Made by a program: the position numbers and the translations under genes. Shown in pieces: positions 17,300 to 26,089 of a stretch of DNA of 64,000 nucleotides. This DNA comes from an uncultured Aquimarina sp. (GTDB lineage: Bacteria > Bacteroidota > Bacteroidia > Flavobacteriales > Flavobacteriaceae). The stretch spans positions 186,001 to 250,000 of the forward strand of contig CANMSL010000001.1 of the NCBI GenBank assembly GCA_947500505.1, in the 5' to 3' direction. Below the pieces are notes generated by a model. The model had not been told where the DNA came from. It did not search any database and saw only the letters and a program-made list of their open reading frames with translations. Each line of letters opens with the position of its first letter. Position 1 is the first letter of the stretch.

Positions 17300-17453
17300 A
17301 GCTCGCCAAGTAAGGTTCAAATCCCGTTCAGACCACAATCCCAAATCATCTGGTACCAAAAAAGTTATGTTGTCCTACGCCAGTTTGTGGGTGGTTTAGA
17401 GTAAACCAATGAAATGCTTTTCCTTAGACGGAGAGACTTTTTTTAGTTTTATG
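17300..17453 (+). repeat. Right direct repeat of the islet (tRNA-3'-end-like)
   Basis: AAGGTTCAAATCCCGTTC and AGACC (17312-17334), then GTTGTCCTACGCCAG, GGTTTAGAGTAAACC and GCTTTTCCTTAGACGGAG followed by a T-tract, repeat the series at 10554-10735 with about one change in eight. It marks the probable right boundary of the accessory region; genes after it look like core chromosome. From 17460 to 17640 nothing else was recognised. Confidence 0.6.
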
Positions 17454-17655
17454 AGTATCCAGATCAAAAATTAAGTATATATAGAGGAACAATGGATCAG
17501 AACCATTGACACCCTAAATTATATAACATTACTTAAAAAACTCAAGAACCAATGATATTACGATTCAATTTTGTAGTATTTTTCCTTCTAAAAAGATTAA
17601 AAAAACTAATTAATATGTTAAAGTGAAGTTTATTTAAGATAAAATACACAAAAAG

Positions 17656-17686
17656 TTTGGCGGTTATGAATTTTGTAGTATCTTTA
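17656..17686 (+). promoter_or_regulatory. Bacteroidota-type promoter for a small RNA
   Basis: TTTG at 17656-17659 and TATCTTTA at 17679-17686 are separated by 19 bp, a close match to the -33/-7 elements of the major Bacteroidota sigma factor. No start codon with a convincing frame follows before the terminator at 17800. Confidence 0.55.
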
Positions 17687-17692
17687 CAAAGT

Positions 17693-17823
17693 GAAAATGA
17701 GTTAGTGCTTTCATTATCCCCAAGATGAAAGTTTTTAAAAAAAAGTGAGTTTTAATTTTAGAATAAGCCCCTAAATTAAGATGATTTGTGTGAAGAAAAA
17801 GAGCGTGGAGACGCTCTTTTTTA
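17693..17823 (+). ncRNA. Candidate small RNA between a promoter and a terminator
   Basis: About 130 nt lie between a good promoter (17656-17686) and a strong hairpin terminator (AGAGCGT-GGAG-ACGCTCT plus T-run, 17800-17825). Inside is a stem CTTTCATT/GATGAAAG around ATCCCCAA. No ORF longer than a few codons is present. I cannot assign it to a named family; an orphan regulatory RNA is the simplest reading. Confidence 0.45.
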
Positions 17824-17865
17824 TTTTATAGAATTTAATACTGATTATTCTACAATTTTCTTCGA

Positions 17866-18366
17866 TTAAAATAGCTCTCCCCAATATTCCCAAACTTTAT
17901 TGATATATAAAATAATGAAGGCGATAGAAACCACAAATTTCACAAAAGTCCCTGCGAGAAATCCCAAAAAAGATCCAAAAGCAGCTTTAAGAGCTTTAGA
18001 AGAATTATTACTATCTTTAATTAATTCCCCAACAAATGCACCCGCAAAGGGACCAATGATAATACCAAAAGGCCCTAAAAATAATAAACCGATAATAAGT
18101 CCAATAGAACTTCCGATCATACCGTATTTTGTTCCTCCAAAGCGTTTTGTGCCCCAAGCGGGTACAATGTAATCCAGTACCCAAACTAATATTGCAATAC
18201 CTAAAGTGATTCCAAGAAATATCCAATTTTGGGGTATCATGTTGGTAAAATGAAGTACCAACAAACCAATCCAAGATGTAAACGGACCCGGTAGCACAGG
18301 AAGAAAACTACCAACTATCCCCACTAAACATAAAATAAACCCAATTATTACTAATGCTGTATCCAT
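17866..18366 (-). CDS. DUF456 membrane protein
   Basis: A 166-residue hydrophobic protein with about five membrane segments. It includes IIGFILCLVGIVGSFLPVLPGP near the N-terminus and the glycine-rich block GPFGIIIGPFAGAFVGELI, both typical of the DUF456 family. Function is unknown in general. Gly-rich helices suggest a small channel or scaffold. It is monocistronic, and a promoter-like region lies upstream (18370-18420). Confidence 0.85.
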   Translation of the reverse strand: MDTALVIIGFILCLVGIVGSFLPVLPGPFTSWIGLLVLHFTNMIPQNWIFLGITLGIAILVWVLDYIVPAWGTKRFGGTKYGMIGSSIGLIIGLLFLGPFGIIIGPFAGAFVGELIKDSNNSSKALKAAFGSFLGFLAGTFVKFVVSIAFIILYINKVWEYWGELF

Positions 18367-18528
18367 AATTACCTATTAGACTATGATTATAATTTTTTGT
18401 TACTACTATATCAAATTTTGTATTTAATACTTAAACTTCACATAACATAAAATGGATTAAGACAAATTATTTTTGTTATGTAAGTACAAACCTTATAATT
18501 AACCAATATATTACAAAACCTACCCCAA

Positions 18529-18948
18529 ATGAGACATTTATTAGTGATTGCCTCGGTTTTATTTATAGGATTTTTTTCCTATTCTCAAAATAAACCAACT
18601 ACTACTAAATGTAAAAATAAAACCATAGAACGTATACGAAAACACTGTGTTTGTAGAGATATCGAGCAGTATACTAAAAAAAATTACGATGTTTTATCAG
18701 TTTCTTCATATGCCCAATCAGGTTCGAATCGTATTTACTTAAAGTTCAATATCTCAACGGACGGAAAGATTGAAAATATACAAGTTAAAGGATTCTCACC
18801 TGAGTTGGAAAAAGAAGCTGTTAGAACATTGATGTCATTCCCAGATATTATTCCCACTACTAACATATCAGAGAATACAAGCCATCCAGAAGATTTTTAT
18901 AACATATTAATTCAATTTGAAATTAAAAATACTATCACTAACCTCTAA
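18529..18948 (+). CDS. Secreted TonB-C-terminal-like protein
   Basis: A 139-residue protein with a signal peptide ending FSYSQ. The mature part (YDVLSVSSYAQSGSNRIYLK, FNISTDGKIENIQVKGFSPE, LEKEAVRTLMSFPDIIP) has the shape of a TonB/energy-transducer C-terminal domain without a membrane anchor. The same domain type occurs inside the BlaR1 fusion at 19186-21294 (residues about 490-590) and in the lipoprotein at 22985. A promoter -7 box TATTTTTG lies at 18468-18475. Confidence 0.6.
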   Translation: MRHLLVIASVLFIGFFSYSQNKPTTTKCKNKTIERIRKHCVCRDIEQYTKKNYDVLSVSSYAQSGSNRIYLKFNISTDGKIENIQVKGFSPELEKEAVRTLMSFPDIIPTTNISENTSHPEDFYNILIQFEIKNTITNL

Positions 18949-19067
18949 AGTTATAATCTCAGGTAATAAAAACTTAGACAATCTACTTCTATAAACTTCT
19001 GAATTGTTTACGGATCTATTCAGAATGACATATTCACACTATTTAGTTCTTAATCATAAATATTTTT

Positions 19068-19131
19068 TTAACTAAAAACTTAGTTAAATCAAAAAAATGT
19101 ATATATTTGTCATTCAACTAAATATTTAGTT
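19068..19131 (+). promoter_or_regulatory. Promoter flanked by two MecI/BlaI-type operators
   Basis: TTAACTAAAAACTTAGTTAA (19068-19087) and AACTAAATATTTAGTT (19116-19131) are two inverted repeats sharing AACTAAA-N2-TTAGTT-type arms. Between them lies a -7 box TATATTTG (19102-19109). A repressor bound to both sites would block the promoter of the BlaR1/MecI operon that starts at 19186. The MecI protein encoded at 21323 is the obvious candidate. Confidence 0.65.
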
Positions 19132-19185
19132 ACAAATGTTTTACTGCCCTGGTGCATTCAGAAACCCTATAAAAATTTTAAAGAT

Positions 19186-21294
19186 ATGCTTCAATACATT
19201 ATTCAAACCGTATTATTTCAGCTAATATTTTTACTAGCGTATGACCTGTTTCATAAAAAGGACACTTTTTTTATTGTGAATAGAGTATATCTTTTAGTAA
19301 GTTCAGCTTTGTCACTAACCTTACCTTTTATAAAAATCAAAAGTATTCAGGAGACCATTCCCGACGATTACTTAATTGATTTACCAACGGTTTTTATCGG
19401 TAATCCTGTTGTAAATAACAATACTATTGATGTCGTAAATTCTGCTTCTGCAACTATCATCGATGTTAATTGGTGGTTAGTGATCTATATGATAGGTGTT
19501 TCCATAACTATATTATTATTTATTAGAAAACTCCTAATTATAAGCTCTTTAAAGAAAAACTCAAGTAAGGGAAGTATAAACAATTATCGGGTAAGAGTTT
19601 TAATGGATAGTAAGGATGCATTTACTTTTTGGAACACCATATATGTAGGCAATCAACTATCAGATACAGAAAAAGAACAAATTCTGGCTCACGAGATAGT
19701 ACACTTAAAACAGAAACACACTATAGATCTCATCTGGTTTGAGGTCATTAAAATTGTCTTTTGGTTTAACCCCCTTATTTATATATATCACTCCAGAATC
19801 ATCGCATTACACGAGTATATTTCTGATGCTTTTGCAATCAAATTATTAGGAAAACGTGAGTACTATGAACAATTATTAAATGCCAATTTTCAGACTACAA
19901 ACGTAAAATTTGCTAATAATTTTTTCAATCATAAATTACTTAAAAAAAGAATCATCATGCTTCAAAAAACAAAATCAAGAGCAAAGGCAAAACTAAAATA
20001 TTTGTCCATTCTGCCCTTACTTGCTGTTATGATTACATTTACCGCTTTTTCGCAGAAGGCACTATCGCTAGCTGCTATTTCCAGTGATAATATTACAAAT
20101 GAAATTGAGGAATTGAGAAATTCTTTCTCTAACGATGACGTGGATATTACGATTGCTGAAGAAAAAAAATCACTCATTGAAATCCCTACAGCAGCAGGAA
20201 ACAATGAAGGAAAGACCTCTTCAAGTACTGGTCTGAAACCATTAACCAGAGCAGTAGAAAAATCTCACCAGACCGTTAATAGGGATTCTCTTTCGAAAGT
20301 AGATCAAAAAATCGTAAATCAACTCCTGGAAATCAAAAATGACATTGTTAAAAACGGAAAAAGTTTTGCAAGCCGAGCTGTATTGTATTCAGAAGATCCC
20401 GGATCAAAAGGAAATGGAGGATTTTATTCTATAAAACCAGACGATCCTTTTCATCAAAAATTTAAGGACGTTGCTTTCAGCTTAAAAGAAGGTGAAATTT
20501 CAGAACCCTTTAGAACACCATTTGGATGGCACATTCTCACCGTGGAAAAGATTAAAACAGATGGAGTCGATGTACGACATATTCTAATTATCAGAGAGCA
20601 AAACATTCCTTTTGCAGCAGTGGAAAAGGTTCCTAAAACCCATAACTGTAAAGATCTTACAGATCAGGATTTAATCAAAAAATGTGTTTCTGATGAAATC
20701 AGCAAATTTGTAAATAGAAATTTTAATATAAAAATTGCCGAATCAATTGGTTTAACAGGGGTAAATCGAATCTATGTTAGATTTAAAATTGATACATCCG
20801 GAAACATTGTAGATATTCAATCACGTGGACCTGCCCTGGAAATAGAGGAAGAAGCAAACAGAGTAATAAGCGCTTTACCGAAAATGATCCCGGGAGAATC
20901 TAAAGGCGAAAAAGTTAATGTTTTGTATTCGTTACCTATCATTTTTAGTGTAGGAGCTTTTTCTGATACAGTATCAGAAAAAAGAGGTAAATCTCAAGAT
21001 AGCACCAAAAAAGAAGATGTACTTACAGAAACACTCTCTTCAATTGAGGGTCACGATATAAAAAATGGATATTATTTGGTGAGTAATATTTTTAAACGTA
21101 AAAATTACTTTGAAAAAGGTTTCGCAAAATTGAAAAAAGAGGGACTAAACCCTAAGTACTTCAGAAATCCTAATGATAAATATATATACGTATACCTGGA
21201 AAGGTATGATACCCTAGAAGAAGCTAAAAAAATGCTGATTTCTGATATGGACGGTCAATACAAAGGAGATTTATATATACTAAAAATCCAGTAA
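19186..21294 (+). CDS. BlaR1-like M56 protease fused to PpiC isomerase, TonB-like and SPOR domains
   Basis: A 702-residue protein. Residues 1-300 form a BlaR1/MecR1-type membrane protease with several hydrophobic segments and the zinc motif AHEIVHLKQKH near residue 167. Residues about 370-475 are a parvulin (PpiC) domain (SKGNGGFYSIKPDDPF, EISEPFRTPFGWHILTVE). Residues about 490-590 resemble a TonB C-terminal domain, and the last 80 residues an SPOR peptidoglycan-binding domain (YLVSNIFKRKNYFEKGFAKL). Normal BlaR1 has a penicillin-binding sensor instead, so the sensed signal may be cell-wall or envelope protein folding state. MecI follows 28 bp downstream. The family roles are known; the sensor role is inferred. 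Confidence 0.8.
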   Translation: MLQYIIQTVLFQLIFLLAYDLFHKKDTFFIVNRVYLLVSSALSLTLPFIKIKSIQETIPDDYLIDLPTVFIGNPVVNNNTIDVVNSASATIIDVNWWLVIYMIGVSITILLFIRKLLIISSLKKNSSKGSINNYRVRVLMDSKDAFTFWNTIYVGNQLSDTEKEQILAHEIVHLKQKHTIDLIWFEVIKIVFWFNPLIYIYHSRIIALHEYISDAFAIKLLGKREYYEQLLNANFQTTNVKFANNFFNHKLLKKRIIMLQKTKSRAKAKLKYLSILPLLAVMITFTAFSQKALSLAAISSDNITNEIEELRNSFSNDDVDITIAEEKKSLIEIPTAAGNNEGKTSSSTGLKPLTRAVEKSHQTVNRDSLSKVDQKIVNQLLEIKNDIVKNGKSFASRAVLYSEDPGSKGNGGFYSIKPDDPFHQKFKDVAFSLKEGEISEPFRTPFGWHILTVEKIKTDGVDVRHILIIREQNIPFAAVEKVPKTHNCKDLTDQDLIKKCVSDEISKFVNRNFNIKIAESIGLTGVNRIYVRFKIDTSGNIVDIQSRGPALEIEEEANRVISALPKMIPGESKGEKVNVLYSLPIIFSVGAFSDTVSEKRGKSQDSTKKEDVLTETLSSIEGHDIKNGYYLVSNIFKRKNYFEKGFAKLKKEGLNPKYFRNPNDKYIYVYLERYDTLEEAKKMLISDMDGQYKGDLYILKIQ

Positions 21295-21322
21295 TTAAGT
21301 AAAAAACAACACAGCAAAACAA

Positions 21323-21694
21323 ATGAAGCAACTTACCAAAGCAGAAGAAGAAGTAATGCAACTTTTATGGGAACTAGGCGAAGGAAACGTAGCTGCTATT
21401 ATAGAAAAAATGCCGGAGCCTAAACCTGCATATAATACAATCTCTACAATTATTCGGATTCTGGAAAACAAAGAATTTGTCTTTCATCGTAAACAGGGTA
21501 AAGGATATGTATATTTCCCATTGGTTAAAAAAGAAGAATATAGTAATCAATCTTTAAACAAACTGATGAATAATTACTTCAATGGATCTTTTAGGAATAT
21601 GGTATCTTTTTTTGTGAAGAAAAATGATATGAATATCGAAGATCTGGAAACTATACTCAAAGAAATTAATAAAGATGATCATCAGAAAGAATAA
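21323..21694 (+). CDS. MecI/BlaI-family transcriptional repressor
   Basis: A 123-residue winged-helix protein: LTKAEEEVMQLLWELGEG, AYNTISTIIRILENKEFVFH and the dimerisation tail, standard for the BlaI/MecI/CopY family. In such systems the BlaR1 protease cleaves or triggers removal of the repressor. It lies in an operon with the BlaR1 fusion and overlaps the next gene by 20 bp, which suggests translational coupling. Paralogue of 35936-36307. Confidence 0.9.
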   Translation: MKQLTKAEEEVMQLLWELGEGNVAAIIEKMPEPKPAYNTISTIIRILENKEFVFHRKQGKGYVYFPLVKKEEYSNQSLNKLMNNYFNGSFRNMVSFFVKKNDMNIEDLETILKEINKDDHQKE

Positions 21695-22865
21695 TCTACT
21701 TACGATAACCTTCTTAATAATTAACTCTCTCGGGCTTATTCGAGGAGAGGCGCAAACTTCTGATCTTAATATCGCAGATAGTCTTTTCGTACTGGAAAAC
21801 TATTCTGAAGCTATAAAGATGTACGAAAAAATAACTCCAGAAAGCCAGTATATCCTTCTACAAATCGCAAAAGCCCATAAAGCAAAAGGTACGTATCTGG
21901 ATGCATTACGATTTTATGATATAGTAATTCGTAATGACTCCTCTTTAACCTCTGTAAAACTAGAGTATGCAAAGCTATTAGTAACTACCAACAAATTAAA
22001 AAAAGCGGATAGTGTATATAACGATTTGGTATCTAAATACGAAAATAATCCTAATTTTCAGTACCGACTAGGGTCGGTAAAGAAAAAACTGAAAGATTCG
22101 ACAGCCATAACATATTTTGAAAAAGCTTTTGCTATTGACAGCACCCATCAAAAGAGCTGTTTTGAAGTTGCTATGTATTATCTTAAGAAAAGAAGATATA
22201 ACAAGGTATTCGAAATAGCTAATAAAGGGTTGTTATCCTATCCTGAAAATCCTGAATTGATTAATATACTTGCTCAAAACTATCTTCTCAAAGAATATTA
22301 TGAAAAAGCAATTCCGTATTTCGAAAAATTAATTTCATTGAATTTCAGTAATGAATTTATCCATGCTTCTCTTGCATTATGTTACCATAAAAATTATGAC
22401 TACGAAAAAGCGATTATTCAGTATCAGGAATCTTTGAAATACAATCAAAAAATCCCGCTGCGCTATACACGATTAGCAGATGCGTATACATCCATCAAAA
22501 AATACGAGGAAGCATTAGAAAATTACAAAATAGCCTTAGAACTGAAAGATCTTCCTATAGAAGAAGATATTCTGAATATCGCATTGCTCTACAGACATCA
22601 GGAAGAATGGGAAAAGGCTATGAAACAGGCAAGACTTGCACTAAAAGAAAATCCTAATTATGCCAGAGCACAATATCAATTAGCTACATTCGCTGATGCA
22701 TATTATAAGGATCCACAAACAAAATTAGACTATTACAACTTATTTATGAAAAAGTTTGGTGACAAAGCGGGCAAAGCAAAATATTTTCACTTTATTGTGG
22801 AAAGAAGAATTTCTCAGCTGGAAAAAGAAATTGAAGCTACTAAGAAAACCGTAGAAAAAAAATAA
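21675..22865 (+). CDS. Secreted tetratricopeptide-repeat protein
   Basis: A 396-residue protein with an N-terminal signal peptide (LITITFLIINSLGL region, ending EAQT) and about eight TPR units, for example YSEAIKMYEKI, YEKAIIQYQESLKYNQKIPL and YEEALENYKIALEL. The C-terminus is Lys/Glu-rich. TPR proteins are interaction scaffolds; this one is periplasmic or membrane-attached. Its start overlaps the MecI gene, so it belongs to the BlaR1/MecI operon and may be part of the envelope response. Confidence 0.8.
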   Translation: MIIRKNNLLTITFLIINSLGLIRGEAQTSDLNIADSLFVLENYSEAIKMYEKITPESQYILLQIAKAHKAKGTYLDALRFYDIVIRNDSSLTSVKLEYAKLLVTTNKLKKADSVYNDLVSKYENNPNFQYRLGSVKKKLKDSTAITYFEKAFAIDSTHQKSCFEVAMYYLKKRRYNKVFEIANKGLLSYPENPELINILAQNYLLKEYYEKAIPYFEKLISLNFSNEFIHASLALCYHKNYDYEKAIIQYQESLKYNQKIPLRYTRLADAYTSIKKYEEALENYKIALELKDLPIEEDILNIALLYRHQEEWEKAMKQARLALKENPNYARAQYQLATFADAYYKDPQTKLDYYNLFMKKFGDKAGKAKYFHFIVERRISQLEKEIEATKKTVEKK

Positions 22866-22907
22866 CCTGTCGATTTCTTTACTATTTACTTTAGAAGCGC
22901 TATTCCA

Positions 22908-22937
22908 AGAACGTTCTAAATAAAAACTTTAGTTTTG
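22908..22937 (+). promoter_or_regulatory. Promoter with overlapping palindrome before the lipoprotein gene
   Basis: AGAACGTTCT (22908-22917) is a perfect 10-bp palindrome, 12 bp before a -7 box TAGTTTTG (22930-22937). It would overlap the -33 region, as a repressor site does. The protein that binds it is unknown; ruvC follows, but calling it an SOS box would be speculative. Confidence 0.4.
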
Positions 22938-22984
22938 TATGCCAGAAAAGATATCTTGTATTTTTACAGTGTATAAAATTATCC

Positions 22985-23464
22985 ATGATTAGAAGAATTT
23001 CATATATATTTATTTTAGTTTTCATACTTCTCTCTTGTGATAATTTAATAGTTAAAAAAGAGAATCAAGAAGATGTTCTAGAAGAAAAATGGGGTGAAAT
23101 TGATAAAAATCAGGTAGATGAACCTCCCCTATTTGATAAATGTAAATATACATCTGGAGAAGAATTAGAACGTTGTTTTCATAAAACCATAAATGAACAT
23201 ATAAGTAATTATCTTTCGGATCATACAATTACGGTTAAAGAAACTATAAATGATACCGTTTGGGTTCCTTTACTAATTACTAAAGATGGAGATATTATAC
23301 TCGAAGATTTTTCGATTCCGGACATTATTATCTCTCAAATTCCTGATTTTAAAGATATTTTAGAAGAAAGTATCGATCATCTTCCTAATGTAGAACCGGC
23401 ACATACCAGAAGTACCCCGGTAAATACTAGATATCAACTACCACTTGTAATTCGAATTAATTAA
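22985..23464 (+). CDS. Hypothetical lipoprotein, weakly TonB-C-like
   Basis: A 159-residue protein with a lipobox (FILLSC, Cys at 18) and an acidic N-terminal linker. The later part (CFHKTINEHISNYL, WVPLLITKDGDIILEDFSIP, RYQLPLVIRIN) follows the same order as the TonB-like domain in 18529-18948: a Cys, an amphipathic helix, two strands and a final strand. The relationship is inferred from layout, not from strong identity. It precedes ruvC by 47 bp, but ruvC has its own promoter. Confidence 0.55.
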   Translation: MIRRISYIFILVFILLSCDNLIVKKENQEDVLEEKWGEIDKNQVDEPPLFDKCKYTSGEELERCFHKTINEHISNYLSDHTITVKETINDTVWVPLLITKDGDIILEDFSIPDIIISQIPDFKDILEESIDHLPNVEPAHTRSTPVNTRYQLPLVIRIN

Positions 23465-23511
23465 AAACTACTTCTAATTCTTAATTCCTTAGTTTTGTAA
23501 AAATTCAAGAT

Positions 23512-24072
23512 TTGTTAGAAAAGGAAAAAATAATATTGGGTATTGATCCGGGAACTACTATTATGGGTTTTGGATTGATTAAGGTGGTTAAGAAAAAGAT
23601 GTGTTTTTTACAACTTAATGAGTTACAGCTCAGTAAATATGATGACCATTACCTGAAATTAAAACTAATTTTTGAACGAACTATTGAACTTATAGATACC
23701 TATCATCCTGATGAAATAGCCATTGAAGCACCTTTTTTTGGGAAAAATGTTCAATCAATGCTAAAACTCGGTCGTGCACAAGGAGTTGCCATGGCTGCAG
23801 GATTAAGCAGAGAAGTACCAATTACCGAATACTCTCCGAAAAAAATAAAAATGGCTATTACCGGTAACGGTAACGCAAGCAAAGAGCAGGTAGCGAAGAT
23901 GCTACAGAGTCTTCTACAGCTCAAAACACTACCTAAAAACCTGGATTCTACAGATGGATTAGCTGCAGCCGTATGTCATTTTTATAATATGGGTAGAGCT
24001 GATCTAGTAGGTAAAAGTTATACGGGTTGGGCTGCTTTTGTAAAACAGAATGAAAAAAGAGTGAAAAAGTAA
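23512..24072 (+). CDS. ruvC: Crossover junction endodeoxyribonuclease RuvC
   Basis: A 186-residue Holliday-junction resolvase. GIDPGTTIMGFGLI carries the first catalytic Asp, AIEAPFFGKNVQS the catalytic Glu, and LDSTDGLAAAVCHFY the terminal acidic residues; KIKMAITGNGNASKEQVAKM is the conserved basic helix. It cleaves four-way junctions with RuvAB in recombination repair. The start is a TTG at 23512, chosen because a -7 box TAGTTTTG at 23490-23497 leaves a leader of only about 10 nt and no in-frame ATG precedes IILGID. Confidence 0.95.
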   Translation: MLEKEKIILGIDPGTTIMGFGLIKVVKKKMCFLQLNELQLSKYDDHYLKLKLIFERTIELIDTYHPDEIAIEAPFFGKNVQSMLKLGRAQGVAMAAGLSREVPITEYSPKKIKMAITGNGNASKEQVAKMLQSLLQLKTLPKNLDSTDGLAAAVCHFYNMGRADLVGKSYTGWAAFVKQNEKRVKK

Positions 24073-24136
24073 TTCCTATTTACGACATTTGATCTCATAA
24101 TTACCAACGTATAACAAAACTCTAAAATCTAATAGT

Positions 24137-25273
24137 ATTAGCGGTATCTATATACATATTCCGTTTTGCAAACAAGCCTGTCACTATTGTGACTTCCACT
24201 TCTCTACTTCAACCAAGAAGAAAGATCAGATGGTTTTTTCATTATGTAATGAAATTAAACTGCGCAGACCCGAAATTGATGACTACGAAATAATTGAAAC
24301 CATATATTTTGGTGGAGGAACACCGAGTATTTTATCGGTTCCTGCCTTAAAATTTATTATCGACACGATTTATGAAAACTACCTTGTTTCTGATAAGGTA
24401 GAAATCACTATAGAAGCTAACCCAGATGATCTGATCGAAGATTATATAAAATTACTTGCTACCACACAAGTAAACCGTCTAAGTATTGGTGTTCAGTCCT
24501 TTTTTGACGAAGACTTGAAGTTGATGAATCGAGCTCACGACGCAAAAGAAGCTCGCAACTGTTTGGCAATGGTTAGTCAATATTTTGATAATATATCAAT
24601 CGATCTTATCTATGGAATTCCAGGCATGTCCTCCGAGAGATGGCAAGAAAATCTAAAAATAGCTTTAGATCTGGGAGTTCCACATATTTCAAGCTATGCA
24701 TTAACCGTAGAACCAAACACTGCTCTATCTTCTTTTATTGAGAAAGGAATCATATCTCCTGTAGAAGACGAATTGGCCAAACAACATTTTGATATTCTTG
24801 TAGAAACAATGGAACATGCAGGATTCGAATATTATGAGTTTTCTAATTTCGGTAAACCAGGATATTTTAGTAAAAACAATACCGCTTATTGGCAAGGCAA
24901 ATATTATCTGGGAATTGGCCCTTCTGCACATTCCTATAACGGAAAAGAACGTAGTTGGAACATTAATAATAATAGTAAGTACATCAAAGCACTTGAGGAA
25001 GACAAACTTCCAAGAGAGATTGAGAAGCTAACTACCACAGACAAATATAATGAGTATGTAATGACAGGATTACGAACGATTTGGGGAGTTTCTTTACAAA
25101 AAATAGAAAAGAGTTTTGGACTCACTTATAAAGAATATTTACTTAAACAGGCACAAAAATATCTTGATGAGCATCTTTTATTTCTTGATGGAGATGTATT
25201 AACAGTTACTAAAAAAGGAAAGTTTTTGAGCGATGGCATTGCAAGTGATCTTTTCTTATTAAATTTAGGGTAA
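24137..25273 (+). CDS. hemW: Radical SAM heme chaperone HemW
   Basis: The radical-SAM motif CKQACHYCDF lies upstream of the first ATG (24230), so that ATG cannot be the start. The frame is open from 24100 and the family start SGIYIHIPFC follows an ATT at 24137-24139, the best available initiation codon, giving 378 residues, the usual HemW length. IYFGGGTPSIL, SIGVQSF and ISIDLIYGIPG are conserved blocks, and the C-terminus carries the HemN-like winged helix. HemW inserts heme into client proteins and is often misannotated as coproporphyrinogen oxidase. It follows ruvC by 64 bp and may share its transcript. Confidence 0.9.
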   Translation: MSGIYIHIPFCKQACHYCDFHFSTSTKKKDQMVFSLCNEIKLRRPEIDDYEIIETIYFGGGTPSILSVPALKFIIDTIYENYLVSDKVEITIEANPDDLIEDYIKLLATTQVNRLSIGVQSFFDEDLKLMNRAHDAKEARNCLAMVSQYFDNISIDLIYGIPGMSSERWQENLKIALDLGVPHISSYALTVEPNTALSSFIEKGIISPVEDELAKQHFDILVETMEHAGFEYYEFSNFGKPGYFSKNNTAYWQGKYYLGIGPSAHSYNGKERSWNINNNSKYIKALEEDKLPREIEKLTTTDKYNEYVMTGLRTIWGVSLQKIEKSFGLTYKEYLLKQAQKYLDEHLLFLDGDVLTVTKKGKFLSDGIASDLFLLNLG

Positions 25274-25292
25274 TCTAGTCTAAATCGAGGTA

Positions 25293-26084
25293 ATGGTAGA
25301 AAAATACGATCTCATAGGAGCCAATTACAATACCACGCGCAAAGCAGATCCTTATCTTTTTAGTCGGTTATTTGCACTTCTTAATCCTTCGGCTAATGGA
25401 AATTATTTAGATATTGGTTGTGGCACAGGTAATTACACCAAAAAATTTGATAAAAAAGGGTATAACTTTATAGGCGTAGACCCGTCTTCAGAAATGCTAG
25501 AAAAAGCCAAAAAGTCGGGAAGTTCCGTAACCTGGAAAATTGGAAAGGCTGAAACTCTGGAACTTCCGGAAAATAGTATAGATGGTATTGTTGCTAGTTT
25601 AACATTACATCATTGGCAGAATCTTGATCAGGGTTTTGCCTCTCTTCGTAAAGTTTTAAAACCTCAAGGAAACATAGCAATATTTACTGCAACTCCAGAA
25701 CAAATGCAAGGCTATTGGTTGTGTCATTACTTTCCAAAAATGTTGAAAGACTCCATGGATCAAATGCCTTCCGTAGATGTTATTAAAACAAGTCTAGATA
25801 AAAATGGATTGATTATAGCCGCAGATGAAAAGTATTTTATTCAACCAGACTTACAAGATCTTTTTCTATATTCAGGAAAGCACAATCCAGAACTGTATTT
25901 TGAAACCGAAGTAAGACAAGGCATATCTTCATTCTCTTCGCTGGCGAATACTACTGAAGTAGAAACTGGATTAAACTCATTACAAAAGGATATTGCTTCA
26001 GGAAAAATAATTGATGTTATGAAAAACTATGAAAACACAGATGGAGATTATCTTTTTTTGTTAGTTAAGACTCTTCTAGACTAA
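25293..26084 (+). CDS. Class I SAM-dependent methyltransferase
   Basis: A 263-residue protein with motif I YLDIGCGTGNYTKKF near residue 37, GVDPSSEMLEKAKKSG, and IDGIVASLTLHHWQN (motif IV), typical of the Methyltransf_11 group. Substrate is unknown. It starts 20 bp after hemW and is followed by 5 bp before the cyclase gene, so it belongs to the long plus-strand operon ending at 31068. Confidence 0.85.
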   Translation: MVEKYDLIGANYNTTRKADPYLFSRLFALLNPSANGNYLDIGCGTGNYTKKFDKKGYNFIGVDPSSEMLEKAKKSGSSVTWKIGKAETLELPENSIDGIVASLTLHHWQNLDQGFASLRKVLKPQGNIAIFTATPEQMQGYWLCHYFPKMLKDSMDQMPSVDVIKTSLDKNGLIIAADEKYFIQPDLQDLFLYSGKHNPELYFETEVRQGISSFSSLANTTEVETGLNSLQKDIASGKIIDVMKNYENTDGDYLFLLVKTLLD

Positions 26085-26089
26085 ACCTT

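Noticed and set aside
22908..22917. AGAACGTTCT as an SOS box near ruvC
   Set aside because: It is a palindrome but lies before the lipoprotein gene; ruvC has its own promoter and no known Bacteroidota LexA consensus could be matched.
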